64,000 nucleotides of DNA from Rhizobium sp. CIAT894 (GCF_000172795.2 NZ_CP020951.1:124001-188000), one strand, 5' to 3'. Counted from the first letter of the stretch, positions 1-9,564 are shown. The notes: a model not told the origin generated them from the letters alone. Translations and numbers: made by a program.

Positions 1-52
1 CGTTGCCGCGGGGCGCGCGGATTTCGCGGATGTTATGGCGTGGATTGGTCAT
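1..52 (-). CDS. hutU: Urocanate hydratase, N-terminal 17 codons (cut by window edge)
   Basis: Only the start is in the window. It reads leftward from the ATG at 50-52 and begins MTNPRHNIREIRAPRGN, the typical start of rhizobial urocanases. Urocanase is a cytoplasmic NAD-dependent enzyme that converts urocanate to imidazolone propionate, the step between HutH and HutI. An AGGGGA ribosome binding site lies just upstream. It follows hutG by 30 bases on the same strand, so it is probably the last gene of the leftward hutI-hutH-hutG-hutU operon. The identification rests on 17 residues plus context. Confidence 0.8.
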   Translation of the reverse strand, partial: MTNPRHNIREIRAPRGN

Positions 53-82
53 GACGGTTCCCCTGTTCTCAGGTTTCAATCT

Positions 83-889
83 TCAGCGTTTCAGGCCCGG
101 TGCGATCTGTTCGATGCGCACCAGAATGTCTTTGAGATGGATGCGAAGCCGGTCCGCCCTAGCGGTGTCATAGGCAAAGGGCGGCGTCTCGGTCTGCAGA
201 TGCGTCGATTGCGCGAGCTCCATCTGGATGGCGTGCACGCCGGTCTCGGGCCGGCCGTAATGGCGGGTCGTCCAGCCGCCCTTGAAGCGGCCGTTGAGCA
301 CGCTGTCGTAACCTTCGGCGGCCTCGACGACGGTGAGGGTCGCCTGCTCGATGGCGCCGTCGCAGGTCTTGCCCATATCGGTGCCGATATTGAAATCCGG
401 CAATTTGCCTTCGAAGAGGAAGGGAATATGCGAGCGGATCGAGTGGCAATCGTAAAGGATCGCGACACCGTGTATTGCCCTGACCCGCTCGATCTCGGCG
501 GCAAGGGCGGCGTGATAAGGCGCATGAAAATCCTTGAGCCGCGCCGCGATATCGGCCTCGTCAGGCGCCTGCCCATCCTTCCAGATCGCCTTGCCGTCGA
601 AGTCGGTTTCCGGAACGAGGCCGGTGGTGTTCTGGCCGGGATAGAGGCTGACGCCGGCCGGATCGCGGTTGGCGTCGATCACATAGCGGTGGAAGGTGGC
701 GCGCACCGTCGTGGCGTCGGACAGCAGCCCGTCATAGAGCTCGTGGATGTGCCAGTCGGTATCGGCGAGGATCCGGCCATTGTCGTTGAGGCGGTCGGCA
801 ATCGCCGGCGGCACGTCGGTGCCGGTGTGGGGGAAGGCGAGGATGACGGGGGAGGTGCCCCGACGGATTTCGAAGACGGGGGTGCTCAT
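83..889 (-). CDS. hutG: N-formylglutamate deformylase
   Basis: A 268-residue protein of the N-formylglutamate amidohydrolase family, which hydrolyses N-formylglutamate to glutamate and formate in the five-step histidine pathway fed by HutF. Family-typical segments are FPHTGTDVPP near the N-terminus, DTDWHIHELYDG (about residue 45), HRYVIDANRDP, and YDCHSIRSHIP in the middle, which supplies metal-binding His/Asp residues. The ATG at 889 is chosen over a TTG six bases upstream because GGAGGG sits eight bases before it. It lies between hutH and hutU; the 235-base gap from hutH holds the palindromic element at 911-1105. Confidence 0.95.
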   Translation of the reverse strand: MSTPVFEIRRGTSPVILAFPHTGTDVPPAIADRLNDNGRILADTDWHIHELYDGLLSDATTVRATFHRYVIDANRDPAGVSLYPGQNTTGLVPETDFDGKAIWKDGQAPDEADIAARLKDFHAPYHAALAAEIERVRAIHGVAILYDCHSIRSHIPFLFEGKLPDFNIGTDMGKTCDGAIEQATLTVVEAAEGYDSVLNGRFKGGWTTRHYGRPETGVHAIQMELAQSTHLQTETPPFAYDTARADRLRIHLKDILVRIEQIAPGLKR

Positions 890-910
890 GGGCAAAGCCC
901 TCCGGCGCTG

Positions 911-1105
911 GGGGCATTACCCCCCTCTGTCCTGCCGGACCCGGGGTCGAGCCGCGGGTCTCGACCCGTCCTTCGGACCCCCACAAGGGGGGAGATCGGC
1001 AAGTAGATGAGACCTCCCCAAACAATCGATGTTGGAGCGAGCGGGTCCGCCCAGCCGATCTCCCCACCTGTGGGGGAGATGCCCGGCAGGGCAGAGGGGG
1101 GTGCC
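911..1105. repeat. Nested palindromic intergenic element (RIME-like)
   Basis: About 195 bases between hutH and hutG form two nested inverted repeats. The outer arms are roughly 911-938 and 1083-1105 (CCCCCTCTGTCCTGCCGG against CCGGCAGGGCAGAGGGGG). The inner arms are 978-1000 and 1054-1076 (GGGGGGAGATCGGC against GCCGATCTCCCC). This is the general form of the Rhizobium-specific intergenic mosaic elements; family membership is from memory. Inside the operon it would be transcribed as a long hairpin. Confidence 0.8.
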
Positions 1106-1124
1106 AAGTGCACATTCATCACGA

Positions 1125-2660
1125 TCAATCCTCCAAAACCGGCAGAATGCCCGAGGAAACCGAAGCATTCAGCGCCCCCGTCGCCACCAGTTCAGCCGCG
1201 GCGGCGAGGTCGTTTGCCATGTAGCGATCGATGTCGAGGCTCGGCACCTTGCTGCGGATCGCGGCGATCGCCTTGCCAAGCTCCGGGCTCGTCGACAGCG
1301 GCGCGCGCAGTTCGACGCCTTGGGCGGCGGTCAGCGCCTCGATGCCGATGATGGCAAACAGGTTTTCGGTCATGCCGAGCAGGCGGCGGGCGCCGTGGCA
1401 GGCCATCGAGACATGGTCTTCCTGGTTGGCCGAGGTCGGGGTCGAATCGACCGAGGCCGGATGCGACATCTGCTTATTCTCGGACATCAGCGCCGCCGAG
1501 GTGACCTCGGCGATCATCAGGCCGGAATTCAGGCCCGGCTTCTTGGCGAGGAAGGCCGGCAGGCCGTAGGAGAGGGTGGGATCGACCAGCAGCGCGATGC
1601 GGCGTTGCGAGATGGCGCCGATTTCGCAGACGGCGAGCGCGATCTGGTCGGCGGCAAAGGCGACGGGTTCGGCGTGGAAATTGCCGCCTGAGACGACGGA
1701 ATTGTCCGAGAGCACCAGCGGATTATCGGTGACCGCGTTGGCTTCGATCTCCAGCGTGCGGGCGACCGAACGCAGGAGGTCGAGGCAGGCGCCGTCGACC
1801 TGCGGCTGGCAGCGGATGCAATAGGGATCCTGCACACGCTCGTCGCCCTCGATATGGCTCTGGCGAATGACGGAGCTTTCGAGCAGGCCGCGAAGCGCGG
1901 CTGCGGTATCGATCTGTCCCTTATGGCCGCGCAACGTGTGGATATCCGGATGGAAGGGCGCCGATGAACCCATGGCGGCATCGGTGGACATGGCGCCGGT
2001 GATCAGGGCCGCCTGGGCGGCGCGATGGGCGCGGAAGAGGCCGGCGAGCGCCAAGGCCGTGGAGGTCTGGGTGCCGTTGATCAGCGCCAGACCTTCCTTG
2101 GCGGCGAGCACGACCGGTTTCAGGCCGGCGCGTTCGAGGGCTTCGGCACCTGAGAGACGTTCACCGGCGAAGAAGGCTTCGGCTTCGCCCATCATCACCG
2201 CCGCCATATGAGCAAGCGGCGCAAGATCGCCGGAGGCGCCGACCGAGCCCTTTTCCGGGATCAGCGGGATGACCCCCCTATCGAGCATGCCTTCGATCAG
2301 CCGCACCAGTTCCAGCCGCACGCCGGAGGCGCCGCGGCCGAGCGAGACCAGCTTCAGCGCCATGATCAGCCGCACGATATTGTCGGGCAGCGGCGCGCCG
2401 ACGCCGCAGCAATGCGACAGGATGAGATTGCGCTGCAGGGTGGCGACGTCGGCGCTGTCGATCTTGATCGAGGCGAGTTTGCCGAAACCGGTATTGATGC
2501 CATAGACCGGCGCGTTGCCGGCGGCGATCTCGGCGATGCGGGCGGCCGCCTTGTTTATGCCGGCATCGAAGGCGGGGTCGAGCCTTGCCGGCACACCCGT
2601 CCAATAGATGATTTCCAGATCCTTGAGCGAGACGGAGCCCGGGTGGAGCGTAATGGTCAT
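1125..2660 (-). CDS. hutH: Histidine ammonia-lyase (catalytic, MIO-type)
   Basis: A 511-residue lyase that deaminates L-histidine to urocanate, the first committed step of the hut pathway. The Ala142-Ser143-Gly144 triad that cyclises into the MIO electrophile is intact in [12 protein letters not shown] (codons at 2229-2237). Other family motifs are YGINTGFG near residue 53 and the C-terminal [11 protein letters not shown]. The start at 2660 gives the standard family length, and its ATG overlaps the hutI stop as ATGA, implying translational coupling. A longer in-frame extension upstream runs through hutI and is not real. Compare the MIO-less paralogue at 10338. Confidence 0.97.
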   Translation of the reverse strand: MTITLHPGSVSLKDLEIIYWTGVPARLDPAFDAGINKAAARIAEIAAGNAPVYGINTGFGKLASIKIDSADVATLQRNLILSHCCGVGAPLPDNIVRLIMALKLVSLGRGASGVRLELVRLIEGMLDRGVIPLIPEKGSVGASGDLAPLAHMAAVMMGEAEAFFAGERLSGAEALERAGLKPVVLAAKEGLALINGTQTSTALALAGLFRAHRAAQAALITGAMSTDAAMGSSAPFHPDIHTLRGHKGQIDTAAALRGLLESSVIRQSHIEGDERVQDPYCIRCQPQVDGACLDLLRSVARTLEIEANAVTDNPLVLSDNSVVSGGNFHAEPVAFAADQIALAVCEIGAISQRRIALLVDPTLSYGLPAFLAKKPGLNSGLMIAEVTSAALMSENKQMSHPASVDSTPTSANQEDHVSMACHGARRLLGMTENLFAIIGIEALTAAQGVELRAPLSTSPELGKAIAAIRSKVPSLDIDRYMANDLAAAAELVATGALNASVSSGILPVLED

Positions 2661-3919
2661 CGACCGTTCCTTTCGCCCTTGAAGAGGCGCGCGTGAAGTG
2701 GGTTGAAGCCGATGCGGTAGACGAGCTCGGCGAGGCTCTCGATATTCCAGACGGCGAGATCGGCGGACTTGCCGGCTTCGAGCGTTCCGGTCTCGCCGAT
2801 GAGGCCGAGTGCGCGGGCACCTTCGCGGGTAGCGCCGGCGATGCATTCCTCGACGGTGAGGCCGAACAGCGTCGCCGACATGTTCATGGTGAGCAGCATC
2901 GAGGTGAGCGGCGAGGTGCCAGGATTGCAATCGGTGGCGATCGCGATCGGAACGCCGGCCCGGCGCAGTGCCTCCACCGGCGGTTTCTGCTTTTCATGGA
3001 TCGCGTAGAAGGCGCCGGGCAGGAGCACGGCGACGGTGCCGGCGGCGGCCATTGCCGCAACGCCTTCCTCGTCGAGATATTCGAGATGATCGGCGGAAAG
3101 GGCGCCATAGGCGGCCGCCAGCTTGGCGCCGCCGAGATTGGAGAGCTGCTCCGCATGCAGCTTGACCGGCAGGCCGAGCGTTTTGGCCTTGTCGAAGACG
3201 CGGGCGATCTCGGCCGTGGAAAAGGCGATGCCTTCGCAGAAGCCGTCGACGGCATCGGCAAGGCCGAGATTATACATGTCGTAGAGGCCGGGCAGCACGA
3301 CATCGTCGAGATAGTCGCCGTTGCGGCCCTTATAGTCGATAGGCGTCGCATGCGCGCCGAGATAGCTGGTGGCGACGCGCACCGGCCTGACATGGCCGAG
3401 CAGGCGAGCGCTCTGCAGCATCTTCACTTCGCCGGCCCGGTTCAGCCCGTAACCGGACTTCACTTCGATCGTCGTGACGCCTTCGGCAAGCAGCGTATCG
3501 AGCCGCGGCAGCGCCTCGGCGACCAGTTCTTCGACCGACAGGGCATTGGTTGCCTTGACAGAGGAAACGATGCCGCCGCCGGCCCGCGCAATCTCTTCAT
3601 AGGTGGCGCCGGCAAGGCGCATCTCGAATTCGCGGGCGCGGTTGCCGCCGTGAACGATATGGGTGTGGCAGTCGACGAGGCCGGGGGTGACCCAGCGGCC
3701 TTCGAGATCGACGATCTCGGACCGTTCAATGGCGGCCGCCGGCAGCTCCCTTTCGGCGCCGGCAAAGGCGATGCGGCCGTTTTCGATCAGAACGGCGCCC
3801 TTTTCGATGATGCCGAGCCCGCCTCTGTCAGACGCGAGCGTCGCCAGGCGCGCATTGCGCCACAGCGCCGGCCTGACGTCTGCAGATGGGGCTTCGTCTG
3901 AAAAATTGTTCCCGGTCAT
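2657..3919 (-). CDS. hutI: Imidazolonepropionase
   Basis: A 420-residue amidohydrolase-superfamily enzyme that opens imidazolone propionate to N-formimino-L-glutamate. The metal-binding motif [14 protein letters not shown] is near residue 80. Further family segments are KSGYGLN, a [12 protein letters not shown]is region, and a late DCNPGTSP Asp. It is the first gene of the leftward hut operon and starts from the ATG at 3917-3919, 29 bases from the TGTATATACA palindrome, which is where a HutC-type repressor would block transcription. Confidence 0.97.
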   Translation of the reverse strand: MTGNNFSDEAPSADVRPALWRNARLATLASDRGGLGIIEKGAVLIENGRIAFAGAERELPAAAIERSEIVDLEGRWVTPGLVDCHTHIVHGGNRAREFEMRLAGATYEEIARAGGGIVSSVKATNALSVEELVAEALPRLDTLLAEGVTTIEVKSGYGLNRAGEVKMLQSARLLGHVRPVRVATSYLGAHATPIDYKGRNGDYLDDVVLPGLYDMYNLGLADAVDGFCEGIAFSTAEIARVFDKAKTLGLPVKLHAEQLSNLGGAKLAAAYGALSADHLEYLDEEGVAAMAAAGTVAVLLPGAFYAIHEKQKPPVEALRRAGVPIAIATDCNPGTSPLTSMLLTMNMSATLFGLTVEECIAGATREGARALGLIGETGTLEAGKSADLAVWNIESLAELVYRIGFNPLHARLFKGERNGR

Positions 3920-3948
3920 CAGCTTTGCGCCTTTCCTTATGCTGAAAC

Positions 3949-3960
3949 ATGTATATACAT
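3949..3960. promoter_or_regulatory. Palindromic operator in the hutI/hutF divergent region, probable HutC site
   Basis: ATGTATATACAT is a perfect 12-base palindrome between the divergent hutI and hutF genes. HutC repressors of other proteobacteria bind TGTATATACA-like palindromes (established for the family), and two HutC-type regulators are encoded just downstream. The site would control both hut transcripts. Confidence 0.7.
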
Positions 3961-4041
3961 AATAAGCAGGTGACAAGAGAAATTTTGCGCGCTCTTCTGG
4001 AAAAGAAAGATCGGCGGCGCGGCAGAAGGGGAGAAAAGGCC

Positions 4042-5388
4042 ATGACCATACTTCACGCGAGGACTGCGCTGACGCCGCAAGGCTGGCAGAAGGACGTGCG
4101 GCTGACGCTCGAAGCCGGGCGCATCGCCCGGGTCGAGGTGGGCGTTGCCGCCGCGTCCGGCGATGAGCGCCATGCCCTGATCGTCCCGGCCATGGGCAAC
4201 CTGCACAGCCATGCCTTCCAGCGGGCGATGGCCGGTCTTGCCGAAGTGCGCGGCCCGGCAAACGACAGCTTCTGGAGCTGGCGCACGGTCATGTACAAAT
4301 TCGCTTTGGCGATGACGCCGGAGCATGTCGAGGCGGTCGCGGCCAAGCTCTATGCGGAAATGCTGGAAGCGGGCTTTTCCCGCGTCGGCGAATTCCACTA
4401 TCTCCATCACGACAGGGACGGCGGCGCTTACGCTAATATCGCCGAGCTTGCCGAACGCATCGGTGCCGCGAGCACACAGACCGGTATCGGCCTGACGCTG
4501 CTGCCGGTCTTCTATGCCCATTCCGGCTTCGGCGGCGCTCAGCCGATCGACGGCCAGCGGCGTTTCATCAATTCGCTCGAAAGCTTCGAAAGGCTGATGG
4601 AGGGATGCCGTGGAGTGACCGGCCGGCTCGACGGCGCCGAACTCGGACTGGCGCCGCACAGCCTGCGCGCTGCAACCCCGGAGGAACTGGCTAGGGTCGT
4701 GCCGTTGGCGGGCGACGGCCCCATCCATATCCATGTCGCCGAGCAGATGAAGGAGGTCGAGGACTGCGTCGCCTGGTCGGGTGCGCGGCCGGTGCAATGG
4801 CTGCTCGATCATATGCCGGTGGATGAGCGCTGGTGCCTGATCCATGCAACGCACATGACCGACGACGAGACGCGGCGGATGGCGAAGAGCGGGGCGATTG
4901 CCGGCCTCTGCCCGATCACCGAGGCCAATCTCGGCGACGGCGCCTTTGCCGCGCCGCTCTTCCTCGAAGAGGGCGGACGTTACGGTATCGGTTCGGACTC
5001 CAACGTGCTGATCTCGGTACCGGAGGAACTGCGCCAGCTCGAATATTCTCAGCGCCTGGCGCTGCGCGCCCGCAATGTCGTGGCCGCCCCCGGCGGTTCG
5101 ACGGCGCTGTCGCTGTTCACCCACGCGCTTGCCGGTGGTGGTGCTGCGCTGAAAGCCCCGGCCGGTCTTGCAGAGGGCCATCACGCCGATCTCGTTTCGC
5201 TCGATGCTTCAGCCGTTCCCTATCTCTCGGGCGACCAGATCCTCGATCACTGGCTGTTTGCCGGCGGCATCTCCGTCGATTGCGTCTGGGCACGCGGCCG
5301 CAAGCGGGTGGAAGGCGGCCGCCATCGCGAGCGCGACGCCATCGACCGGCGTTTCCTCGCCGCGATGGGCGAATTGCTTGCGGCCTGA
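4042..5388 (+). CDS. hutF: Formimidoylglutamate deiminase
   Basis: A 448-residue amidohydrolase that converts N-formimino-L-glutamate to N-formylglutamate and ammonia, the step that makes HutG necessary. Visible metal-site motifs are GNLHSHAFQ near residue 55, HIHVAEQ in the middle and GSDSNVLIS late in the chain. The ATG at 4042 follows GAGAAAAGG with good spacing; the in-frame ATG at 3949 lies inside the operator and is rejected. It is divergent from hutI, and a HutC-family regulator follows 55 bases downstream on the same strand. Confidence 0.95.
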   Translation: MTILHARTALTPQGWQKDVRLTLEAGRIARVEVGVAAASGDERHALIVPAMGNLHSHAFQRAMAGLAEVRGPANDSFWSWRTVMYKFALAMTPEHVEAVAAKLYAEMLEAGFSRVGEFHYLHHDRDGGAYANIAELAERIGAASTQTGIGLTLLPVFYAHSGFGGAQPIDGQRRFINSLESFERLMEGCRGVTGRLDGAELGLAPHSLRAATPEELARVVPLAGDGPIHIHVAEQMKEVEDCVAWSGARPVQWLLDHMPVDERWCLIHATHMTDDETRRMAKSGAIAGLCPITEANLGDGAFAAPLFLEEGGRYGIGSDSNVLISVPEELRQLEYSQRLALRARNVVAAPGGSTALSLFTHALAGGGAALKAPAGLAEGHHADLVSLDASAVPYLSGDQILDHWLFAGGISVDCVWARGRKRVEGGRHRERDAIDRRFLAAMGELLAA

Positions 5389-5443
5389 AAAAGAGCTTTC
5401 GCTGTCAAGCTATTCGAATTAGAGCGGGAAGACCAATCGGAAC

Positions 5444-6172
5444 GTGGCGATGAACCAAAGCAGGGATATCACCTTGCACCAGCGCATCCTCGGCGAGATC
5501 GAGGGCCGTATCGTCTCGGGCGAATGGCCGCCGGGGCATCGTATTCCCTTCGAGGTCGATCTCGCCACGCAGTATGACTGCTCGCGGATGACGGTGAACA
5601 AGGTGCTGACCCAGCTCGCCAAGGCCGGCCTGATCGAGCGCCGCAAGAAATCCGGCAGCTTCGTCACCCAGCCGCAGGCGCAATCGGCCGTTCTCGAAAT
5701 CCACGACATCAAGGCCGAGGTGCAGTCGCTGAACCTGCCCTATTCCTACGCCGTTTCCAAGAAGGCGAGCCGCAAGGCCAGGGCGGAAGACAGAAGCCGG
5801 CTGGAACTGCCGGTGGCGTCCTCGGTCGTCGAGGTGGTCTGCATCCACAATGCCGGGGCGCGGCCCTTCTGCCTGGAGGAGCGGCTGATCAGCCTTGAAA
5901 CCGTGCCTGAGGCCGCCGATGCCGATTTTCTGACGGTGGCGCCGGGACCGTGGCTGCTCAATCAGGTGCCGTGGAGCACGGCCGAACACCGGATCCATGC
6001 CGTTTCCGCCAATGCCGAACTGGCCGCGGCCCTCGACATTGCGCGCAACACCGCCTGCCTTGTGGTCGAACGCCGTACCTGGAGCGGCGCCGGCCCGGTG
6101 ACCCATGTGCGCTTCACCTATCCCGGCGACCGCCACGCGCTGGTGGCGCGTTTCACGCCGGCATCGCAATAA
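5444..6172 (+). CDS. GntR-family regulator, HutC-like paralogue
   Basis: A 242-residue regulator with an N-terminal GntR winged helix (about residues 8-75; SGEWPPGHRIPFEVDLA then SRMTVNKVLTQLAKAGLIERR) and a C-terminal UTRA ligand-binding domain ending in the family-typical ERRTWSGAGPVTHVRFTYPG. UTRA domains of this subfamily sense urocanate or related ligands. It follows hutF on the same strand. It is less like classical HutC than the convergent neighbour at 6207, so it is named only by family. The start is either the GTG at 5444 or the ATG at 5450. Confidence 0.88.
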   Translation: MAMNQSRDITLHQRILGEIEGRIVSGEWPPGHRIPFEVDLATQYDCSRMTVNKVLTQLAKAGLIERRKKSGSFVTQPQAQSAVLEIHDIKAEVQSLNLPYSYAVSKKASRKARAEDRSRLELPVASSVVEVVCIHNAGARPFCLEERLISLETVPEAADADFLTVAPGPWLLNQVPWSTAEHRIHAVSANAELAAALDIARNTACLVVERRTWSGAGPVTHVRFTYPGDRHALVARFTPASQ

Positions 6173-6200
6173 TGGCCATGTTCCATATACAACATGGCCA
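6173..6200. terminator. Perfect hairpin between convergent regulator genes, probable bidirectional terminator
   Basis: TGGCCATGTT (6173-6182) pairs perfectly with AACATGGCCA (6191-6200) around an eight-base loop. It lies directly after one stop codon and six bases from the other, but has no T run. The loop and right arm contain CCATATACAAC, which recurs at 7043-7053 in the transporter promoter region, so a binding-site role is also possible. Confidence 0.55.
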
Positions 6201-6206
6201 CTGGTT

Positions 6207-6962
6207 TCATTCCTCGAACATCTTGCCGCTGCGCGCTTCGAGCCGGTAGCGATAGCCGGGATAGACGAGGCGGGCGGTGGACACCACCTGTTTCGCCGAC
6301 CACGTGCGGCGGCGGATCGTCAGGCACGGTTCGGTCTTCAGAATGGTCAGCAGCTTGCATTCCCAGGCCTGCGGCATCGCCGCCTCGACGACGTGTTCCG
6401 AGCCGCTGAGCGGGGCGGCGGCCGTCAGATAGGCGTTCGGCGTCAGGGTGGTGAAATCCTGGTCGAGATATTCGGGCGCGGCCTCCGGATGGACAAAACG
6501 GTCCTCGATCTGCACCGGAACGCCGTTTTCGCTATGCACGATCAGCGAGTGGAAGACCGCCGCGCCGATTTCCAGTTCGAGCGCGTCGGCGATCTCGGGA
6601 GAGGCGGTTTCCCGGGCGAGCACGACGACGGACGCCTCATGGACATGGCCGCGTTCGGCGATTTCCTCGGCGATGTTGCGCACCTCGAACAGCGCCGAAT
6701 AGCCCTTGCGCTCGGCGACGAAGGAGCCGACGCCCTGGATGCGGACGAGTTCGCCTTCATTGGCAAGTTCGCGCAGCGCCCGGTTGGCGGTCATCTTGCT
6801 GACGCCGAGTTCGACGACCAGTTCGTTTTCCGACGGCACGCGGTATTTCGGCGGCCATTCGCCGCTGTGGATGCGGTCGAGGATCACCTGCTTGACGCCG
6901 GCGTAAAGCGGCGTGCTATCATTTTCCGCCAGCTCACGCTTCATCTCCCCGGAACGCTTCAT
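6207..6962 (-). CDS. hutC: Histidine utilization repressor
   Basis: A 251-residue GntR/UTRA repressor. The N-terminal winged helix (about residues 15-85) carries LYAGVKQVILDRIHSGEWPP and RALRELANEGELVRIQGVGSF; the C-terminal UTRA domain has the HutC-typical segments SLIVHSENGVPVQIEDRFV and SGSEHVVEA. HutC represses hut genes and is released by urocanate (established for the family). The ATG at 6962 follows AAAAGGAATAGG. It is transcribed away from the ABC transporter, and their shared promoter region holds the palindrome at 7035-7048, suggesting autoregulation. Of the two regulators here this is the closer match to characterised HutC. Confidence 0.92.
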   Translation of the reverse strand: MKRSGEMKRELAENDSTPLYAGVKQVILDRIHSGEWPPKYRVPSENELVVELGVSKMTANRALRELANEGELVRIQGVGSFVAERKGYSALFEVRNIAEEIAERGHVHEASVVVLARETASPEIADALELEIGAAVFHSLIVHSENGVPVQIEDRFVHPEAAPEYLDQDFTTLTPNAYLTAAAPLSGSEHVVEAAMPQAWECKLLTILKTEPCLTIRRRTWSAKQVVSTARLVYPGYRYRLEARSGKMFEE

Positions 6963-7034
6963 TGCCTATTCCTTTTGCACGAATGGAATTCGCCGCATAA
7001 ACCGACTTTCCTCTTGCATATCACAAAATATCTC

Positions 7035-7048
7035 ATATGGTACCATAT
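7035..7048. promoter_or_regulatory. Palindrome in the hutC/ABC-transporter divergent promoter
   Basis: ATATGGTACCATAT is a perfect 14-base palindrome followed by ATACAAC, in the 194-base region between hutC and the substrate-binding protein gene. It is a candidate operator for one of the two GntR/HutC regulators; the assignment is by position. Confidence 0.5.
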
Positions 7049-7156
7049 ACAACCCCCCAATCGGTCCTGGACGCAAAAATAGGATGGAAAGGGCAAGCCG
7101 GCGAAGATCGGCGTGGTGCCGCAAGGTCTGTTTCAACTCCAGAGGAGAATTCATCA

Positions 7157-7999
7157 ATGAAATTCAGCACAATCCTGTTTTGCGGCGTCGCCGCTCTTTC
7201 CGCCTTCGCGGCACCCGCATTCGCCAAGGACTGGACGAAGGCGACCATAACGCTCGAAGGCGCCTATGCGCCGTGGAACCTCACCAATGCCGACGGTACA
7301 CTCGGCGGCTTCGAGCCGGAGCTTGCCAAGGTGCTGTGCGAACGCGCCAAGATCGAATGCACGCTCGTTGCCTCCGATTGGGACGGCATGATCCCGGCGC
7401 TCAACGCCGGCAAGTTCGATGTCATCATGGATGCGCTGTCCATCACCGACGAGCGCAAGCAGGTGATCGGCTTCACCATTCCCTATGCCGCCACCCCTGC
7501 CGCCTTCGCCACCGCCAAGGACAGCCCGCTGGCCAAGGCCGCCGGCACCGGCGCCACGATCAAGATGACGCCCGGCCAGACCGGCGTGAAGGAAATCGAT
7601 GCCCTGAAGGCAGCCTTCAAGGGCAAGACAATCGGCATCCAGGCCGCGACCGTCTACGCCAAGTTCGTCTATGACAATTTCGGCGACATTGCCGAGATCC
7701 GCGAATACAAGACCGGCGCTGACCGCGACCTCGACCTGCAGAACGGCCGCATCGACCTCGGCTTCGACGATGCCGTCTATTTCGCCAACGCATTCAAGTC
7801 CGCCAACGATACGCTTGATTTCACCGGTCCGGAGATCGTCGGCTCGATCTGGGGCGAGGGCGAGGGCCTCGGCATCCGCCAGGCCGATACGGATCTGCGC
7901 GACAAGTTCAACGAGGCGATCAAGTCGGCGCTCGCCGACGGCACCGTCAAGAGCCTCTCGATGAAGTGGTTCAAGGTCGACGTCAGCCCGCAGCAATAA
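7157..7999 (+). CDS. Polar amino-acid ABC transporter, periplasmic binding protein
   Basis: A 280-residue family 3 solute-binding protein. It has a signal peptide (MKFSTILFCGVAALSAF, cut near AFA-KD) and the family-typical GGFEPELAKVLCERA and DWDGMIPALNAGKFDVIMD. The ATG at 7157 follows AGAGGAGA. Permeases, an ATPase and a HutH paralogue follow, and hutC is divergent, so histidine or a related imidazole amino acid is the likely cargo (inference from context). It belongs to the same class as HisJ and lysine/arginine/ornithine binding proteins. Confidence 0.9.
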   Translation: MKFSTILFCGVAALSAFAAPAFAKDWTKATITLEGAYAPWNLTNADGTLGGFEPELAKVLCERAKIECTLVASDWDGMIPALNAGKFDVIMDALSITDERKQVIGFTIPYAATPAAFATAKDSPLAKAAGTGATIKMTPGQTGVKEIDALKAAFKGKTIGIQAATVYAKFVYDNFGDIAEIREYKTGADRDLDLQNGRIDLGFDDAVYFANAFKSANDTLDFTGPEIVGSIWGEGEGLGIRQADTDLRDKFNEAIKSALADGTVKSLSMKWFKVDVSPQQ

Positions 8000-8022
8000 G
8001 CGGTTCGGCCGCAAACGCCTGC

Positions 8023-8042
8023 CTCCGGCTTTATGGCCGGAG
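8023..8042 (+). other. Stem-loop after the binding-protein gene
   Basis: CTCCGGC (8023-8029) and GCCGGAG (8036-8042) form a perfect seven-base stem with a six-base loop, 24 bases after the binding-protein stop. There is no T run. Such hairpins commonly protect the binding-protein mRNA or attenuate read-through into the permeases. Confidence 0.5.
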
Positions 8043-8096
8043 ACAGCATGTTATTGTCAATCCACAAAACACTGCCGCGGACGGGGAACGGACGAT

Positions 8097-8822
8097 ATGG
8101 CAAGTTTGGAACTGCTTGGCTTCGGCTCGACCGGATGGGGCGCGCTGCTCATTCTCGCCACCTTGATGACGCTCGCCGTCACGGCGACGGCGCTGGCGAT
8201 CGGCGCGGTGCTCGGCGCAATCGTCGCGGCGGCAAAACTCTCCGGCAACCCTTTCCTCGCCGCCTTCGGCAATATCTATACGACCGTGTTTCGCGGCGTG
8301 CCGGAACTGCTGATCATCTATCTCATCTATTTCGGCGGCTCCTCGGCCGTCACCTCGATCGGCAAGGCGATGGGTTATGAGGGCTTCCTCGGGCTGCCTT
8401 CCTTTGCCGCCGGCGCGCTTGCGGTCGGCATCATTTCCGGCTCCTATCAGGCGGAGGTGTTCCGCGGCGCTTTCCTCGCCATCTCCAAGGGCGAACTCGA
8501 GGCGGCCTCGGCGATCGGCATGCATCGCGGCCTGCGCTTTCGCCGCATCATCATGCCGCAAGTGCTGCGGCTGGCCATTCCCGGCCTCGGCAATGTCTGG
8601 CAGCTCAGCCTCAAGGATTCGGCGCTGATCTCCGTGACCGGCCTTGCCGAACTGATGCGCACCAGCCAGGTGGCGGCAGGCTCGACCCGGCAGTATTTCC
8701 TGTTCTTCATCGCCGGCGGCTGCCTCTATCTGATCCTGACCAGCCTTTCCGACCGCATCTTCAACGGCGCCGAACGCCGCGCCAACCGCAGCATGCCGGC
8801 ATCGGCCATGGGCCAGGCGTAA
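8097..8822 (+). CDS. Polar amino-acid ABC transporter permease (HisQ-type)
   Basis: A 241-residue inner-membrane permease. The first segment, about residues 15-42, starts at LLILATLMTLAVTATALAIG. The family signature FRGVPELLIIYLIYFG follows, and the EAA loop that contacts the ATPase is ELEAASAIGMHRGLRFRRII. It is the first of two permeases of a His/Glu/Gln/Arg-type importer, and a second permease begins ten bases after its stop. Cargo is inferred from the hut context only. Confidence 0.9.
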   Translation: MASLELLGFGSTGWGALLILATLMTLAVTATALAIGAVLGAIVAAAKLSGNPFLAAFGNIYTTVFRGVPELLIIYLIYFGGSSAVTSIGKAMGYEGFLGLPSFAAGALAVGIISGSYQAEVFRGAFLAISKGELEAASAIGMHRGLRFRRIIMPQVLRLAIPGLGNVWQLSLKDSALISVTGLAELMRTSQVAAGSTRQYFLFFIAGGCLYLILTSLSDRIFNGAERRANRSMPASAMGQA

Positions 8823-8832
8823 GGAGGCGACG

Positions 8833-9537
8833 ATGGATTTCACCTTTCTCGCTTCGACCATGGTGACGCTGCTGAAGGCGGTGCCGACGACGCTGATCCT
8901 GTTTTCGCTGTCGATCTTCTTCGGCGGTCTGCTCGCCCTCGTCATCGTCTCGATGCGGGTCAGCGGCAACAGAGTGCTTTCGGGTTTCGCCAAGGGCTAT
9001 ATCTTCGTCTTCCGCGGCTCGCCGCTGCTGATCCAGATGTTCCTGGTGTTCTACGGCCTCGGCCAGTTCGGCGTCATCCGCTATTCCTTCCTCTGGCCGT
9101 TCCTGCGTGAGCCGATGGTCTGCGCCATCCTGTCGCTGGCGCTCTGCACCGCCGGTTACACGGCGGAGATCTTTCGCGGCGGCATCCGCGCCGTGTCGCC
9201 GAAGGAGATCGAGGCGGCGCGCTCGATCGGCATGTCCGGCTTCCTGCTGGTGCGCCGCATCCTGGCGCCGATCGCTTTCCGCCACGCCCTGCCGGCCTAT
9301 TCCACCGAGATCGTGCTGATGATGAAGTCGACGGCGCTCGCAAGCCTCGTCACCGTGTGGGAGGTCACCGGTGTCGCCCAGCGGCTGATCTCGCAGACCT
9401 ACCGCACGATGGAGGTCTTCCTCTGCGCGGCGATCATCTATCTCGTGCTCAACTTCATCATCCTGCAGGGCATGGCCCTGCTCGAATATTCGCTGTCCCG
9501 ACACCGCCGCGCGGCCCCGCAGCCGCTGAAGGCATAG
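8833..9537 (+). CDS. Polar amino-acid ABC transporter permease (HisM-type)
   Basis: A 234-residue partner permease with about five membrane segments. The signature FRGSPLLIQMFLVFYGLG is near residue 60 and the EAA loop EIEAARSIGMSGFLLVRRIL near residue 127. AAGGAGGCGACG immediately before the ATG serves as ribosome binding site. It should form a heterodimer with the 8097 product in the inner membrane. The ATPase follows after 27 bases. Confidence 0.9.
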   Translation: MDFTFLASTMVTLLKAVPTTLILFSLSIFFGGLLALVIVSMRVSGNRVLSGFAKGYIFVFRGSPLLIQMFLVFYGLGQFGVIRYSFLWPFLREPMVCAILSLALCTAGYTAEIFRGGIRAVSPKEIEAARSIGMSGFLLVRRILAPIAFRHALPAYSTEIVLMMKSTALASLVTVWEVTGVAQRLISQTYRTMEVFLCAAIIYLVLNFIILQGMALLEYSLSRHRRAAPQPLKA

Positions 9538-9564
9538 GTAGTTCTTGAACCGATTGGAGCAATC

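Noticed and set aside
2693..3901. A 402-codon plus-strand frame opposite hutI
   Set aside because: hutI is certain from its catalytic motifs; the opposite frame has the typical His/Gly-rich antisense composition.
3949..4041. Earlier start of hutF at 3949
   Set aside because: It lies within the TGTATATACA operator and would add a basic tail not seen in the family; the ATG at 4042 has a proper ribosome binding site.
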